From JAXDBM01 sp963709485 (GTDB lineage: Bacteria > Desulfobacterota > Syntrophia > Syntrophales > Fen-1087), in NCBI GenBank assembly GCA_963709485.1, contig CAVPWE010000006.1:124001-188000 (forward strand): a DNA stretch of 64,000 nt. The letters are read 5' to 3'. Of this stretch, positions 18,834 to 27,576 are shown piece after piece. The notes under the pieces were generated by a model. That model was not told where the DNA came from. It saw only the letters and a list, made by a program, of their open reading frames with translations, and did not search any database. Position numbers and translations under genes: made by a program. Numbering within the stretch: the first letter of the stretch is position 1; the number at the start of each line of letters is the position of its first letter.

Positions 18834-19724
18834 CTACAGGACGATTTCCGTCCCGATGCCGCTGTCCGTAAACATCTCCAGAAGAACCGCATGCTTCAGG
18901 CGCCCGTCCACGATATGCGCCTTGCGGACGCCGCCCCGCAGCGCTTTCAGGCAGCACTTCACCTTGGGGAACATTCCCCCTTCCACCACCCCTTTTTCGA
19001 TCATGCCGAGCGCATCGCGGTTGCTCATGGTGTTGATCAGCTTTTTGTTCTCATCCAGGACGCCCTCCACGTCGGTCAGAAGGATCATTTTTTCGGCCTG
19101 GAGTGCGGCAGCGACTTCGCCGGCCACGATGTCGGCATTGATGTTGAACGTTTCGCCATGCTCGCCGACGCCGGTGGGCGCGATGACCGGGATGAAGCCA
19201 TCCCGCTCCAGGGAGGCGATCAGCGTTGCGTTGATTTTCCGGACTTTCCCGACCAGGCCGATGTCGATGATCTCGGGGGGCGTGTCCTTGGCCTTTTCCG
19301 CGCTCAGGAAGTATTTTTCCGCTTCGATCAGGTTGCCGTCCTTGCCGCTCAGCCCGACGGCGCGGCCGCCGTGCCGATTGATCAGTGCGACAATCTCCTT
19401 GTTGATCAAACCAACGAGGACCATCTCGACAATGTTCATGGTCTCCTCGTCCGTCACGCGCATGCCCTGAATGAACTTTGACTCCTTCCCGATCTTCTTC
19501 AGGTAGCTCCCGATCTGGGGCCCGCCGCCGTGAACAACGACGGGATTGATGCCGATATACTTCATCATCAGGACGTCCCGGGCGAAAGACTCCTTCAACT
19601 CGTCATCCTGCATGGCATGGCCGCCGTATTTGATCACGATGGTTTTGTTGTAAAACCGCTGAATGTAAGGCAGCGCCTCCAGCAGGATGTCGGCCCGCTC
19701 CATCGATGCCTTGATTTTGTCCAT
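18834..19724 (-). CDS. argB: Acetylglutamate kinase
   Basis: A 296-residue amino-acid kinase that phosphorylates N-acetylglutamate. Seen: IKYGGHAM near the N-terminus, VVHGGGPQI, and the ATP-site segments ADIVAGEVAAAL and LLTDVEGV. Normal length. It begins the argB-argD-argF-argG-argH block, 37 bases after hslU. Confidence 0.96.
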   Translation of the reverse strand: MDKIKASMERADILLEALPYIQRFYNKTIVIKYGGHAMQDDELKESFARDVLMMKYIGINPVVVHGGGPQIGSYLKKIGKESKFIQGMRVTDEETMNIVEMVLVGLINKEIVALINRHGGRAVGLSGKDGNLIEAEKYFLSAEKAKDTPPEIIDIGLVGKVRKINATLIASLERDGFIPVIAPTGVGEHGETFNINADIVAGEVAAALQAEKMILLTDVEGVLDENKKLINTMSNRDALGMIEKGVVEGGMFPKVKCCLKALRGGVRKAHIVDGRLKHAVLLEMFTDSGIGTEIVL

Positions 19725-19761
19725 TTCGCTTCTCCCGAAAGTTGGTTCAGGGGCCGCCGCG

Positions 19762-21144
19762 CTAAAGGATATACCGGCTCAAATCCTCGTCTTCGACGAT
19801 GTTCATCAGTTTCTGCCGAACGTACTCCGCATCGATGACCACCTCTTTTTCCGTCATGTCCGGGGCGTCAAAGGAAATTTCATCAAGCAGCGTCTCCATA
19901 ATGGTGTAAAGGCGCCGGGCGCCGATATTCTCCGTCTTCTCATTGACCACCGTCGCCACTTCCGCAATCTCGGCAACGGCGCTTTCGAGGAACTGGATCT
20001 TCACACCCTCCGTCGCCATCATTTCCACATACTGCCGGATCAGCGCATTGTGGGGTTCCGTCAGAATCCGGATGAATTCCTCCTTCCCCAGGGAATCCAG
20101 TTCGACCCGGATGGGAAACCGCCCCTGCAGTTCGGGCACCAGGTCGGACGGCTTCGAGGCGCTGAAAGCGCCGGCCGCAATGAACAGGATGTGATCCGTC
20201 TTGACCATTCCGTAGCGGGTGTTGACGTTGGAACCCTCCACGATGGGCAGGAGGTCCCGCTGGACGCCCTCCCTGGAGACATCCGGCCCGTGCCCCCCGT
20301 CGCTGCCCACGATCTTGTCGATCTCATCCAGGAAGATGATGCCCGACTGCTCCACCCGCTCAATGGCGTTCCGGGTGACCTTGTCCATGTCCACCAGCCG
20401 CTGCGCCTCCTGCTGGGTCAGGATCTCCAGCGCTTCCGGCACCTTTGCCTTTCTCTCCTTTTTCTTCTGGGGGAAAATGTTTCCGAACATCTCCTTGATG
20501 TTCAGCCCCATGTCCTCCACGCCGGAAGAGGAAAAAACCTCGATCATGGGGCCCGGCCGGACATCCTGGATCTCGATGGTCACGGTGCGTCCGTCCAGTT
20601 TTCCTTCCAGAAGCAGCCGGCGGATTTTCTCCCGGGTCGTGTCCTGCTGAAGTGCACGATTCGCCGCATCGTTTTCCGGCGGCCGTTCGGAGAGCATGTC
20701 CTCGACCTTTTTTTCCACCGGCATGGGCGGCAGCAGGATGTCCAGGAGCCGTTCCAGGGCCAGTTCGGCCGCCCGCGCCTTGACACGCTCCTGCTCTTCG
20801 GACTTGACCATGTTCGCAGCCAGTTCGACCAAATCCCGGATCATCGATTCCACGTCCCGCCCGACATAACCGACCTCCGTGAACTTGGATGCCTCCACCT
20901 TCAGGAACGGAGAATTGTCCAGCTTGGCCAGCCGCCTCGCGATTTCCGTCTTGCCGACGCCGGTGGGCCCGATCATGATGATGTTCTTCGGAGAAATCTC
21001 TTCGGCCAGCTCCTTGGCGACATTCTGACGCCGCCAGCGGTTGCGCAGGGCAATGGCGACGGCCCGCTTGGCATCGCCCTGTCCGATGATGTACTTGTCC
21101 AGTTTTTCAACAATCTGCCTGGGCGTCAAATGATTCGAGGGCAT
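19762..21144 (-). CDS. hslU: HslU ATPase subunit of the HslUV protease
   Basis: A 460-residue AAA+ unfoldase. Walker A GPTGVGKT at 59-66, the pore loop FTEVGYVGRDVE, Walker B IIFLDEID, an I-domain with coiled character (about 110-250), and the C-terminal tail ending RYIL that docks into HslV. Length is normal for HslU. The start codon directly follows the hslV stop. Confidence 0.97.
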   Translation of the reverse strand: MPSNHLTPRQIVEKLDKYIIGQGDAKRAVAIALRNRWRRQNVAKELAEEISPKNIIMIGPTGVGKTEIARRLAKLDNSPFLKVEASKFTEVGYVGRDVESMIRDLVELAANMVKSEEQERVKARAAELALERLLDILLPPMPVEKKVEDMLSERPPENDAANRALQQDTTREKIRRLLLEGKLDGRTVTIEIQDVRPGPMIEVFSSSGVEDMGLNIKEMFGNIFPQKKKERKAKVPEALEILTQQEAQRLVDMDKVTRNAIERVEQSGIIFLDEIDKIVGSDGGHGPDVSREGVQRDLLPIVEGSNVNTRYGMVKTDHILFIAAGAFSASKPSDLVPELQGRFPIRVELDSLGKEEFIRILTEPHNALIRQYVEMMATEGVKIQFLESAVAEIAEVATVVNEKTENIGARRLYTIMETLLDEISFDAPDMTEKEVVIDAEYVRQKLMNIVEDEDLSRYIL

Positions 21145-21717
21145 TCAGCGCATCTCCTCAGTGGTATCGTTCGGGAATTGGACAGCGTCCATCTCTTCGC
21201 TGGTGATCCGGTCATTGGTGTAGATGCAGATCTCCGCGGCGATCCGGACCGCCTCTTCGGCGATTTCAGTCGCCGTCAGCGATGAATGCCGCACCATCGC
21301 CCGTGCAGCAGCCAGGGCGTAGGGCGCGCCGGAGCCGATCGCCATCACGTCGTCATCCGATTCGATCACATCCCCGTTGCCCGAAATCATCAGAAAGTAC
21401 TCTCTGCTGACGGCGATCATGAGCGCCTCCAGGTGCCTGAGGACCCGGTCGGTTCGCCAGTCCTTGGTCAGCTCCACCGCCGCCCTCAGCAGGTTGCCGT
21501 TGTACTGCTCCAGTTTCTGGTCGAATCGGTCGAAAAGGGTAAAGGCATCCGCCGTGGTCCCGGCAAAACCGACAATGACCTGACCGTGGTAGAGCCGGCG
21601 GACCTTTCGGGCGCCGTGTTTCATCACCGTAACATCGAAGGTGACCTGACCGTCCCCGGCAACGGTCACCTTACCCTTGTGCCGGACCGCGACAATGGTT
21701 GTTCCTTTCATTTTCAT
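21145..21717 (-). CDS. hslV: HslV peptidase subunit of the HslUV protease
   Basis: A 190-residue N-terminal-threonine peptidase. The chain begins MKMKG-TTIVAVRH; the nucleophile is the first Thr after the Gly, exposed by removal of the short leader. GDGQVTF, GFAGTTADA and the MAIGSGAPYALAAA strand are as in the family. It overlaps the end of xerC by 4 bases and abuts hslU. Confidence 0.97.
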   Translation of the reverse strand: MKMKGTTIVAVRHKGKVTVAGDGQVTFDVTVMKHGARKVRRLYHGQVIVGFAGTTADAFTLFDRFDQKLEQYNGNLLRAAVELTKDWRTDRVLRHLEALMIAVSREYFLMISGNGDVIESDDDVMAIGSGAPYALAAARAMVRHSSLTATEIAEEAVRIAAEICIYTNDRITSEEMDAVQFPNDTTEEMR

Positions 21718-22655
21718 GGATCGTCATGTCCCCTTCCGGCCTTCGGGTGGGCCTTGTCATAGACTTCCATCAGCCTGCTCACACTGACCGAGGTGTATTT
21801 CTGCGTCGTGGACAGGCTTTCATGCCCCAGCAGCTCCTGGATGGACCGGAGGTCGGCGCCTGCGTCCATCAGGTGCGTCGCAAAGCTGTGCCTGAGCGCG
21901 TGAGGGCTGATCTTGCGGTTGATCCCGCTCATTGAAACCGCCTTGTCGAGGATGCGCTCGACTGTCCGGTTCGTCAGACGCCGGCCGCTGCTGCCGACAA
22001 ACACGGCATTGTTCCCGCCGCGGTCCCCGCCGCTTTTGCAAACCTCCGCCCGCTTCGCAAGGTATTCCCGCAGGGCCGCCAGCGCGGGCCGGCCTGCGGG
22101 CACGATCCGCTCTTTCTTCCCCTTCCCCCGGATCCGCATCAGGCCCTGACTGTAATCGACATCCTCGAGATTCAAACCGGACAGCTCGCCCAGCCGAATG
22201 CCCGCGGAATAAAAGAGCTCCACAATCGCGCGATTCCGCAGACCCTGAAATCCGCGGCCGAAATCGACCGAAAGAAGCGCGAAGGCGTCATCCACCGACA
22301 GAAAGGTGGGAATGTATTTCTCCGTCCGGGGGGAGTGCACCATGTCCGCCGGATTGGCCTTGATCTTTCCCTCGCGCAGCAGATAATTGAAAAAAGTCCT
22401 CAGCGCCGCCACTTTCCGCCCGATGGTCACTTTTTTGAGCTTTTTCCGGTAAAGGGACCCCAGAAACGAACGGATCGTGAGATGATCGATTCGGGTGATC
22501 TCTTCTTCGTCACACGTCCCCGACAGATCGCTGCTCTCCAGAAATTCCGTGAACTGCCTCAAATCGATCAGATAATTCTTTCGGGTATGAGAGGAGAGAT
22601 TCCGCTCGACGGCCAGGTGCGCCTCGAAATCTTTCATGGCCTGTCTCATGTTCAT
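21714..22655 (-). CDS. xerC: Tyrosine recombinase XerC
   Basis: A 313-residue site-specific recombinase. An N-terminal SAM-like core-binding domain occupies about residues 5-95. The catalytic set is complete: R154 (AGIRLGEL), H252 and R255 (HALRHSFATHL), H278 (LGHESL) and Y287. Xer proteins resolve chromosome dimers at dif. The xerC-hslV-hslU order is also known from the codV-clpQ-clpY operon of Bacillus, so a housekeeping role is likelier than a mobile integrase. A terminator hairpin lies just upstream. Confidence 0.92.
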   Translation of the reverse strand: MNMRQAMKDFEAHLAVERNLSSHTRKNYLIDLRQFTEFLESSDLSGTCDEEEITRIDHLTIRSFLGSLYRKKLKKVTIGRKVAALRTFFNYLLREGKIKANPADMVHSPRTEKYIPTFLSVDDAFALLSVDFGRGFQGLRNRAIVELFYSAGIRLGELSGLNLEDVDYSQGLMRIRGKGKKERIVPAGRPALAALREYLAKRAEVCKSGGDRGGNNAVFVGSSGRRLTNRTVERILDKAVSMSGINRKISPHALRHSFATHLMDAGADLRSIQELLGHESLSTTQKYTSVSVSRLMEVYDKAHPKAGRGHDDP

Positions 22656-22680
22656 GCCGCATTGCCGCCGTTTTCAATTT

Positions 22681-22739
22681 CAAGAAATAAAATAGCCACG
22701 AAAGCATTAAAATATCAAGCGTTTTTTAAGCTTTCGTGG
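22681..22739 (-). terminator. Rho-independent terminator between the bfn-like gene and xerC
   Basis: A perfect 11-bp inverted repeat, GCCACGAAAGC (22694-22704) and GCTTTCGTGGC (22729-22739), with a 24-base loop. On the minus strand it is followed by TATTTTATTT. It would separate the miaB transcript from the xerC transcript. Confidence 0.7.
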
Positions 22740-22760
22740 CCGTTTCAGAGGCCGGCCGGC

Positions 22761-23261
22761 CTACATCTTGTATTTTCCAAACTCTTCCGGAGAGAGGTTT
22801 TCCAGAAATTCCTTCAGTTTTTCGTCCTTGAGCTTGTCCAGATCAGTCGCCTTCGCCCCGAAATCGATGGATCGCGATTTTTCGATTACCTGTTCGTCCA
22901 CAAAAATCTGCGCCCCCGCCCGCAGGGCAAGGGCAATGGCGTCGCTGGGGCGGGCGTCGATGACAAAGTTCTGACCTTCCCGTAAAAGATGAATGTTGGC
23001 AAAAAAAGTGTTGTTCTTCAGATCGCAGATCTCGATACGGGTGATTTCAATGCTGATACTTTTCAGGATGTTGTGCATCAGGTCATGGGTCATGGGCCGG
23101 GAGAAGGTGATTTTTTCCAGTTCCGTCGCAATGGCGCTGGCCTCGAACAGGCCGATCCAGATGGGAATCGCCTTTTTTTCCTGAAGATCTTTCAGGATGA
23201 CGATCGGCGTGTTGGTGATTGGGTCGATGGTCAATCCGCTCACCTTCATCTCTATGAGCAT
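22761..23261 (-). CDS. Bifunctional nuclease (DUF151) family protein
   Basis: A 166-residue protein of the BFN/DUF151 family. The conserved segments are all seen: PIWIGLFEASAI near residues 33-45, the HDLMHNIL helix, and RPSDAIALALR, followed by the charged acidic/basic tail. Family members are described as nucleases or stress-related proteins; the bacterial role is poorly known. It overlaps the end of miaB by 10 bases. Confidence 0.85.
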   Translation of the reverse strand: MLIEMKVSGLTIDPITNTPIVILKDLQEKKAIPIWIGLFEASAIATELEKITFSRPMTHDLMHNILKSISIEITRIEICDLKNNTFFANIHLLREGQNFVIDARPSDAIALALRAGAQIFVDEQVIEKSRSIDFGAKATDLDKLKDEKLKEFLENLSPEEFGKYKM

Positions 23262-24592
23262 CGCTTCCTCTCCTTTTGGACATCGCCCCTGAGGGAATGA
23301 AGACAGGCTTTCGAGATCACAACGGGGATGGTTTCTCCCACAAGGTCATTCCCTCCCCTGAAGTTCACGATCCTGTTGGATCGCGTTCTCCCGGTCATGT
23401 CACTTTCGCTGTTCCTGCTGAAGCCCTCAACCAGAACCTCTTCGGTGCGCCCCTCGTACGCCCTGTTCCGTTCGAGGGTGTGCCGTTCCTGGAGCCTCTG
23501 GAGGCATTGCAGTCGCTCCCGTTTGACCCGCTCCGGAACCCTGCGGTCCAGCGCGACCGCTTTGGTCCCTTCCCGCTCTGAATACTTGAAAGAGAACAGG
23601 TTGTCAAACCTGACTTTTCTCATCAGGTCCAGGGTTGCTTCAAAGTCCCGGTCCCCCTCTCCGGGAAAACCGACGATCACGTCCGATGTGATGCTGATGT
23701 CCGGACAGACCATCCTGAGCTGCTCCACCCGGTCGAGATAATGCTCGCGGCTGTAGCCGCGGTTCATCCGCTTCAGGATGTCATTCGAGCCGGACTGCAC
23801 CGGCAGGTGAATGTGCCCGCACAGGGCTTCGACATCGGCAAAGCACCGCATCAGATCATCGGAGAGATCTTTCGGATGGGAAGTCGTGAACCGGATTCTC
23901 CCGATTCCCTGAATCTGGCCGATGCTTCGAAGCAGGCGGGGAAACTGTGCGCCGCGGCCGCCGGACAACCCGTAGGAATTGACGTTCTGGCCGAGCAGGG
24001 TCACTTCCCGGATGCCGGACCGTACAAGGCTTTCAATTTCCGCCAGAATGTCCGGCATGCCGCGGCTCTCCTCCGGGCCGCGCAGATAGGGAACCACGCA
24101 GTAGGAGCAGTAATTGTTGCACCCCTGCATCACGGTCACATAGGCGCTCACGGAACCGTTCCGGGGCGCCGCCGCGATTCCCAGGGACTTCACGGACGGC
24201 TCGAAACCCGTTTCCACCGCGGCCGAACGAGAGACCGCGACCCTCCCGATCAATTCGGGCAGCCGGTGGATCTGATGGGTGCCGAAAACGATGTCCAGAA
24301 AGGGGACCCTCCCGATCACTTTCTTCCCCCGCTCCTGCGCCAGGCAGCCGCCCATGGCCAGGATCAGGTCCGGATTCCGCTCTTTCAGCAACCGGAACCG
24401 GCCCAGTTGACTGTAGGCCTTCTGGGCCGCCTTTTCCCGAATGCTGCAGGTGTTGACAACGATCAGATCGGCGCGTTCGGCATCGTCCGTCGTTTCATAG
24501 CCGTCCTGCCGGAGCAATGTCACGATCTTTTCAGAATCGTTGACATTCATTTGACATCCAAATGTTTGAATATAAAGATATTTCCTGTTCAA
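23252..24592 (-). CDS. miaB: tRNA-2-methylthio-N6-dimethylallyladenosine synthase
   Basis: A 446-residue radical-SAM methylthiotransferase that modifies A37 of tRNAs. The N-terminal UPF0004 domain has its three cluster Cys (C13, C49, C83). The radical-SAM motif C-x3-C-x2-C is C158, C162, C165 (CNNYCSYC). A C-terminal TRAM domain ends the protein. Full length. It heads the run; on its strand a TATAAT (24634-24639) upstream may be a -10, but no well-spaced -35 was found. Confidence 0.95.
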   Translation of the reverse strand: MNRKYLYIQTFGCQMNVNDSEKIVTLLRQDGYETTDDAERADLIVVNTCSIREKAAQKAYSQLGRFRLLKERNPDLILAMGGCLAQERGKKVIGRVPFLDIVFGTHQIHRLPELIGRVAVSRSAAVETGFEPSVKSLGIAAAPRNGSVSAYVTVMQGCNNYCSYCVVPYLRGPEESRGMPDILAEIESLVRSGIREVTLLGQNVNSYGLSGGRGAQFPRLLRSIGQIQGIGRIRFTTSHPKDLSDDLMRCFADVEALCGHIHLPVQSGSNDILKRMNRGYSREHYLDRVEQLRMVCPDISITSDVIVGFPGEGDRDFEATLDLMRKVRFDNLFSFKYSEREGTKAVALDRRVPERVKRERLQCLQRLQERHTLERNRAYEGRTEEVLVEGFSRNSESDMTGRTRSNRIVNFRGGNDLVGETIPVVISKACLHSLRGDVQKERKRCS

Positions 24593-24750
24593 TGGGTCTC
24601 GCTTGCAATTCGCTTGAGATCTGATGACGCCATATTATAAGGGATAGGGATAGTCAATTATTTTTTAGCAAAACTGTCGCAGCCGCTTTTCATCGCCGCT
24701 GATGGTATGATAGAAAGAATATATACTACTGCATCGGAGGTTGTCACCCA

Positions 24751-25647
24751 ATGACCAGAGGGGACGAAACCGGCACCAGGGCCGCACGAGTGTCGGAGAT
24801 CATCCGGAATTTTCTCCACGCTTCTCCCGCCAATTCTCTCGGCAACGAAGCGAACGAACCGGCGTGGAGCGAGCCTTTGACGGGCTTTTCCAGGGGCGAC
24901 GATCCCCTGTACCGGAGATTCAAGGAAGACATCGGAGAATTCTTCTGGACGCCTGCGGAGATTTTTGAAGCGACGTTCCGCGACGCACCGCGCGAGCTGA
25001 CGGTAATCAGCTGGATCCTGCCGCAAACGGATGTCACGAAGCGGGATAATCGACAAGAGAGGGATTACCCGTCCGAGCGCTGGTCCCGGTCGCGGAACTT
25101 CGGCGAGCAGGCCAACATGGCGCTGGCCCGCCATGTCGTGGAGTCGCTGCAACAGGAAGGACTCAGAGCCGTCGCGCCCTCGCTCTCGCCGTTCTGGAAA
25201 TGGCAGACCTCGGCGCGCTACGGGTTTGCATCCAACTGGTCGGAACGCCATGCCGCCCATGTTTCCGGGCTGGGCACCTTCGGCCTCTGCGATGGACTGA
25301 TCACGGCCCGCGGCAAGGCGATGCGCTGCGGCTCCGTCATCGCCGATATCGGCCTTTCCCCGACCCCGCGGCCGTACCGGGACCACCGCGCCTACTGCCT
25401 TTTCTACCCCGACGGCAAATGCGGCAAGTGCATTGACCGCTGCCCCGCCGGAGCGCTCAGCGCGTCCGGCCACGATAAGCGCAAATGCCGGGATTATCTG
25501 TTCGAAGTCGTAGCGGGTTACGCGAAAGCACGCTTCGGATTCGAAAGCTACGGATGCGGCCTCTGCCAGACCGGGGTCCCCTGCGAGTCCGCAATTCCCG
25601 TCAGATCTTCATCCCCGCTTCGAAACCCTCCGCAATCGCCTCCTTGA
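24751..25647 (+). CDS. QueG-like double [4Fe-4S] iron-sulfur protein
   Basis: A 298-residue protein with two C-terminal ferredoxin-like cluster motifs: CGKCIDRCPAGAL with a later Cys, and CGLCQTGVPCES. The middle carries the SERHAAHVSGLGTFG region seen in epoxyqueuosine reductase (QueG) and related corrinoid/iron-sulfur proteins. It lacks the C-terminal HEAT-like repeats of full QueG, so the exact reaction is uncertain. GGAGG lies 10 bases before the ATG. It is a lone plus-strand gene, and its last 47 bases overlap the convergent flavin oxidoreductase gene. Confidence 0.75.
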   Translation: MTRGDETGTRAARVSEIIRNFLHASPANSLGNEANEPAWSEPLTGFSRGDDPLYRRFKEDIGEFFWTPAEIFEATFRDAPRELTVISWILPQTDVTKRDNRQERDYPSERWSRSRNFGEQANMALARHVVESLQQEGLRAVAPSLSPFWKWQTSARYGFASNWSERHAAHVSGLGTFGLCDGLITARGKAMRCGSVIADIGLSPTPRPYRDHRAYCLFYPDGKCGKCIDRCPAGALSASGHDKRKCRDYLFEVVAGYAKARFGFESYGCGLCQTGVPCESAIPVRSSSPLRNPPQSPP

Positions 25648-27535
25648 TCATGCGGGGCTGGACGAAGTCCCCGATCCGGTAGACTTCCGGGGCCAGTCCC
25701 TGAAAGGATTCGGCCAGCGCCGGATCCGCTTTCAAACCCACGGCGACGACCACGGCGGTTCCCGGAATAAATTCGGCAGCCCTCTTCCGGTCCACCTTCA
25801 CGCCGTCGCCGGTGATCTCCAGAACAGTGGTGTTCGTCTCCATCCGGATACCCATTTTTTTCAGCCGCGCCAGGAAGAAGGGCCGGTAGGTCGGGGAGAT
25901 TGTCGCCGCCATCCGGTCCAGCATCTCCAGGACGGTGACGGTCGTGCCGTCCCCGCCTCTGTCCAGGATGTATTCCGCCGTTTCACATCCCACCAGGCCT
26001 CCGCCGATCACGATGACAGTCCCCTTCAAAATCGCCTTGCCCGCCAGGACATCCTCCGCTGAAACGACATGGGGCAGATTCACGCCGGGGATCGCCGGGA
26101 CAATGGGGGAAGCGCCCAGGGCCAGAATGAGGGCATCGCACTTCCCCTCCGCGACGGTCCCGGCATCCAGCCCGCGGTTGAGGCAAATCTCGACGCCGGC
26201 CTGTCTCGCACGGAAATCCATGCTGTCCGCCAGGTTGCGGATCTCCTCCTTGTGGGGCGGCAGACAGCCGATCCGAAGCCATCCGCCGGACTCGGACTCC
26301 CTCTCGAAAAGCGTCACCCGGTGACCCCGCACCGCGGCCGTCATCGCCGCCGTGAGCCCCGCCGGGCCGCCGCCGGCGACAAAAACCTTCTTCGGCCGTT
26401 CCGCGGGAGCGGCCGGCCATTCGCCTTCCCGTCCCAGCAGGGGGTTGACGGTGCAGGTAATGTTCACGCCCTCCCCCCAGTTCTTGTAGACGGTGGAAAG
26501 GATGCCGCTCAGGCAGTTCGAGCAGGCAATGCAGGGAACGATCTCATCGGTGCGCCCCTCCTTCGCTTTGCGGGGAAGCATCGGATCGGCCAGAAGCGCC
26601 CGGCCCATGCCGATCAGGTCCGCCTGCCCGGCGGAAAGGATCTTCTCGGCCGTGAACGGGTCGTTGATGCGGTTGGCCGCGATGACCGGGATCCCGACGG
26701 CGCCCCGAATCTTCCCGGTCAGATGGGCAAAGGCGCCCTTGGGCAGGGAGGAAGCGACCGTGGGGACGGGCGACTCGTGCCAGCCCGTGTAGGCGTTGAT
26801 GAAATTCACGCCGGCCCGCTCGAGGATTTGGGCGACGACCTTCGAGTCCTCGACGGTGTGCCCCCCCGGCATCTGTTCCTCGATGTTCAGGCGGATGCCG
26901 ATCGGAAAGTCCTTGCCGACGGCCTGCCTCATGCTGCCGACGATCTCCAGGAGAATCCGCATCCTGTTTTCCAGGCTGCCCCCGTACGTGTCGTCACGCT
27001 GGTTGCCGACGGGGGAGAGAAACCGGTTCAGAAGATAGCCTCCGCCGACCAGCACCTCCAGGGCATCGAAGCCGCCCTCGCGGACCCGCCGGGCCGCTTC
27101 GCCGTACTTCCCGACGATGAAGCGGATCTCTTCGACGGTGACGGCCCGCGGGACGATCCGGAGCATCTGGTTCATGATCGCCGACGGCGCCACCGCCTCT
27201 GTGAGGTTATCCCGAAGGATGATGTGATAGGAGGTGATAAGCTGGCAGGCGACTTTCGAACCCTGCGACCGGATGGTCGCGGTGAGCCGCCGGACACCCG
27301 GGAGAAAGCGGTCGTCGAACAGGCCGGGCTCCACCGGCGATCCGGCGGTGACGGGGGAGAAGGGAATGAAGATCAGGCCGGCTCCCCCCTTTGCCCGCTC
27401 GGTGTAGAAGTCGATCAGGCGGTCGCCTACCGTCTCGTCGGCCTCGCAGTATCCCGTGGTCATGGGCAGCATGACGATCCGGTTGGGGATTTTCATCGTT
27501 CCGATTTGCAGGGGTGTGAAAAGGTGCTCAAACAT
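25601..27535 (-). CDS. NADH:flavin oxidoreductase / 2,4-dienoyl-CoA reductase-like enzyme
   Basis: A 644-residue three-domain enzyme of the FadH/BaiCD/trimethylamine dehydrogenase type. The N-terminal FMN TIM barrel begins FEHLFTPLQIGTMKIPNRIV. The [4Fe-4S] ligands are C335, C338, C341 and C361; the usual spacing is C-x2-C-x3-C, here C-x2-C-x2-C. FAD (GGGPAGLTAAM) and NADH (IGGGLVGCETAEY) binding folds follow. Family members reduce enoyl or dienoyl thioesters or ring enones. The ATG at 27535 has GAGGAG upstream; a longer frame to 27580 is unlikely. It is the last gene of the twelve-gene catabolic operon. Confidence 0.88.
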   Translation of the reverse strand: MFEHLFTPLQIGTMKIPNRIVMLPMTTGYCEADETVGDRLIDFYTERAKGGAGLIFIPFSPVTAGSPVEPGLFDDRFLPGVRRLTATIRSQGSKVACQLITSYHIILRDNLTEAVAPSAIMNQMLRIVPRAVTVEEIRFIVGKYGEAARRVREGGFDALEVLVGGGYLLNRFLSPVGNQRDDTYGGSLENRMRILLEIVGSMRQAVGKDFPIGIRLNIEEQMPGGHTVEDSKVVAQILERAGVNFINAYTGWHESPVPTVASSLPKGAFAHLTGKIRGAVGIPVIAANRINDPFTAEKILSAGQADLIGMGRALLADPMLPRKAKEGRTDEIVPCIACSNCLSGILSTVYKNWGEGVNITCTVNPLLGREGEWPAAPAERPKKVFVAGGGPAGLTAAMTAAVRGHRVTLFERESESGGWLRIGCLPPHKEEIRNLADSMDFRARQAGVEICLNRGLDAGTVAEGKCDALILALGASPIVPAIPGVNLPHVVSAEDVLAGKAILKGTVIVIGGGLVGCETAEYILDRGGDGTTVTVLEMLDRMAATISPTYRPFFLARLKKMGIRMETNTTVLEITGDGVKVDRKRAAEFIPGTAVVVAVGLKADPALAESFQGLAPEVYRIGDFVQPRMIKEAIAEGFEAGMKI

Positions 27536-27576
27536 ATCTTGTCTCTCCTCGCAGGTTGCGGCCGGGGCGGAAGTCG

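Noticed and set aside
21714..22655. Reading xerC as a phage or island integrase
   Set aside because: It overlaps hslV and lies in a housekeeping order known from other bacteria. No att-like repeats or mobile genes are nearby.
24658..25473. A 271-codon minus-strand frame opposite the QueG-like gene
   Set aside because: Antisense to a gene with clear ferredoxin motifs; its own translation is Arg/Gly-rich without motifs.
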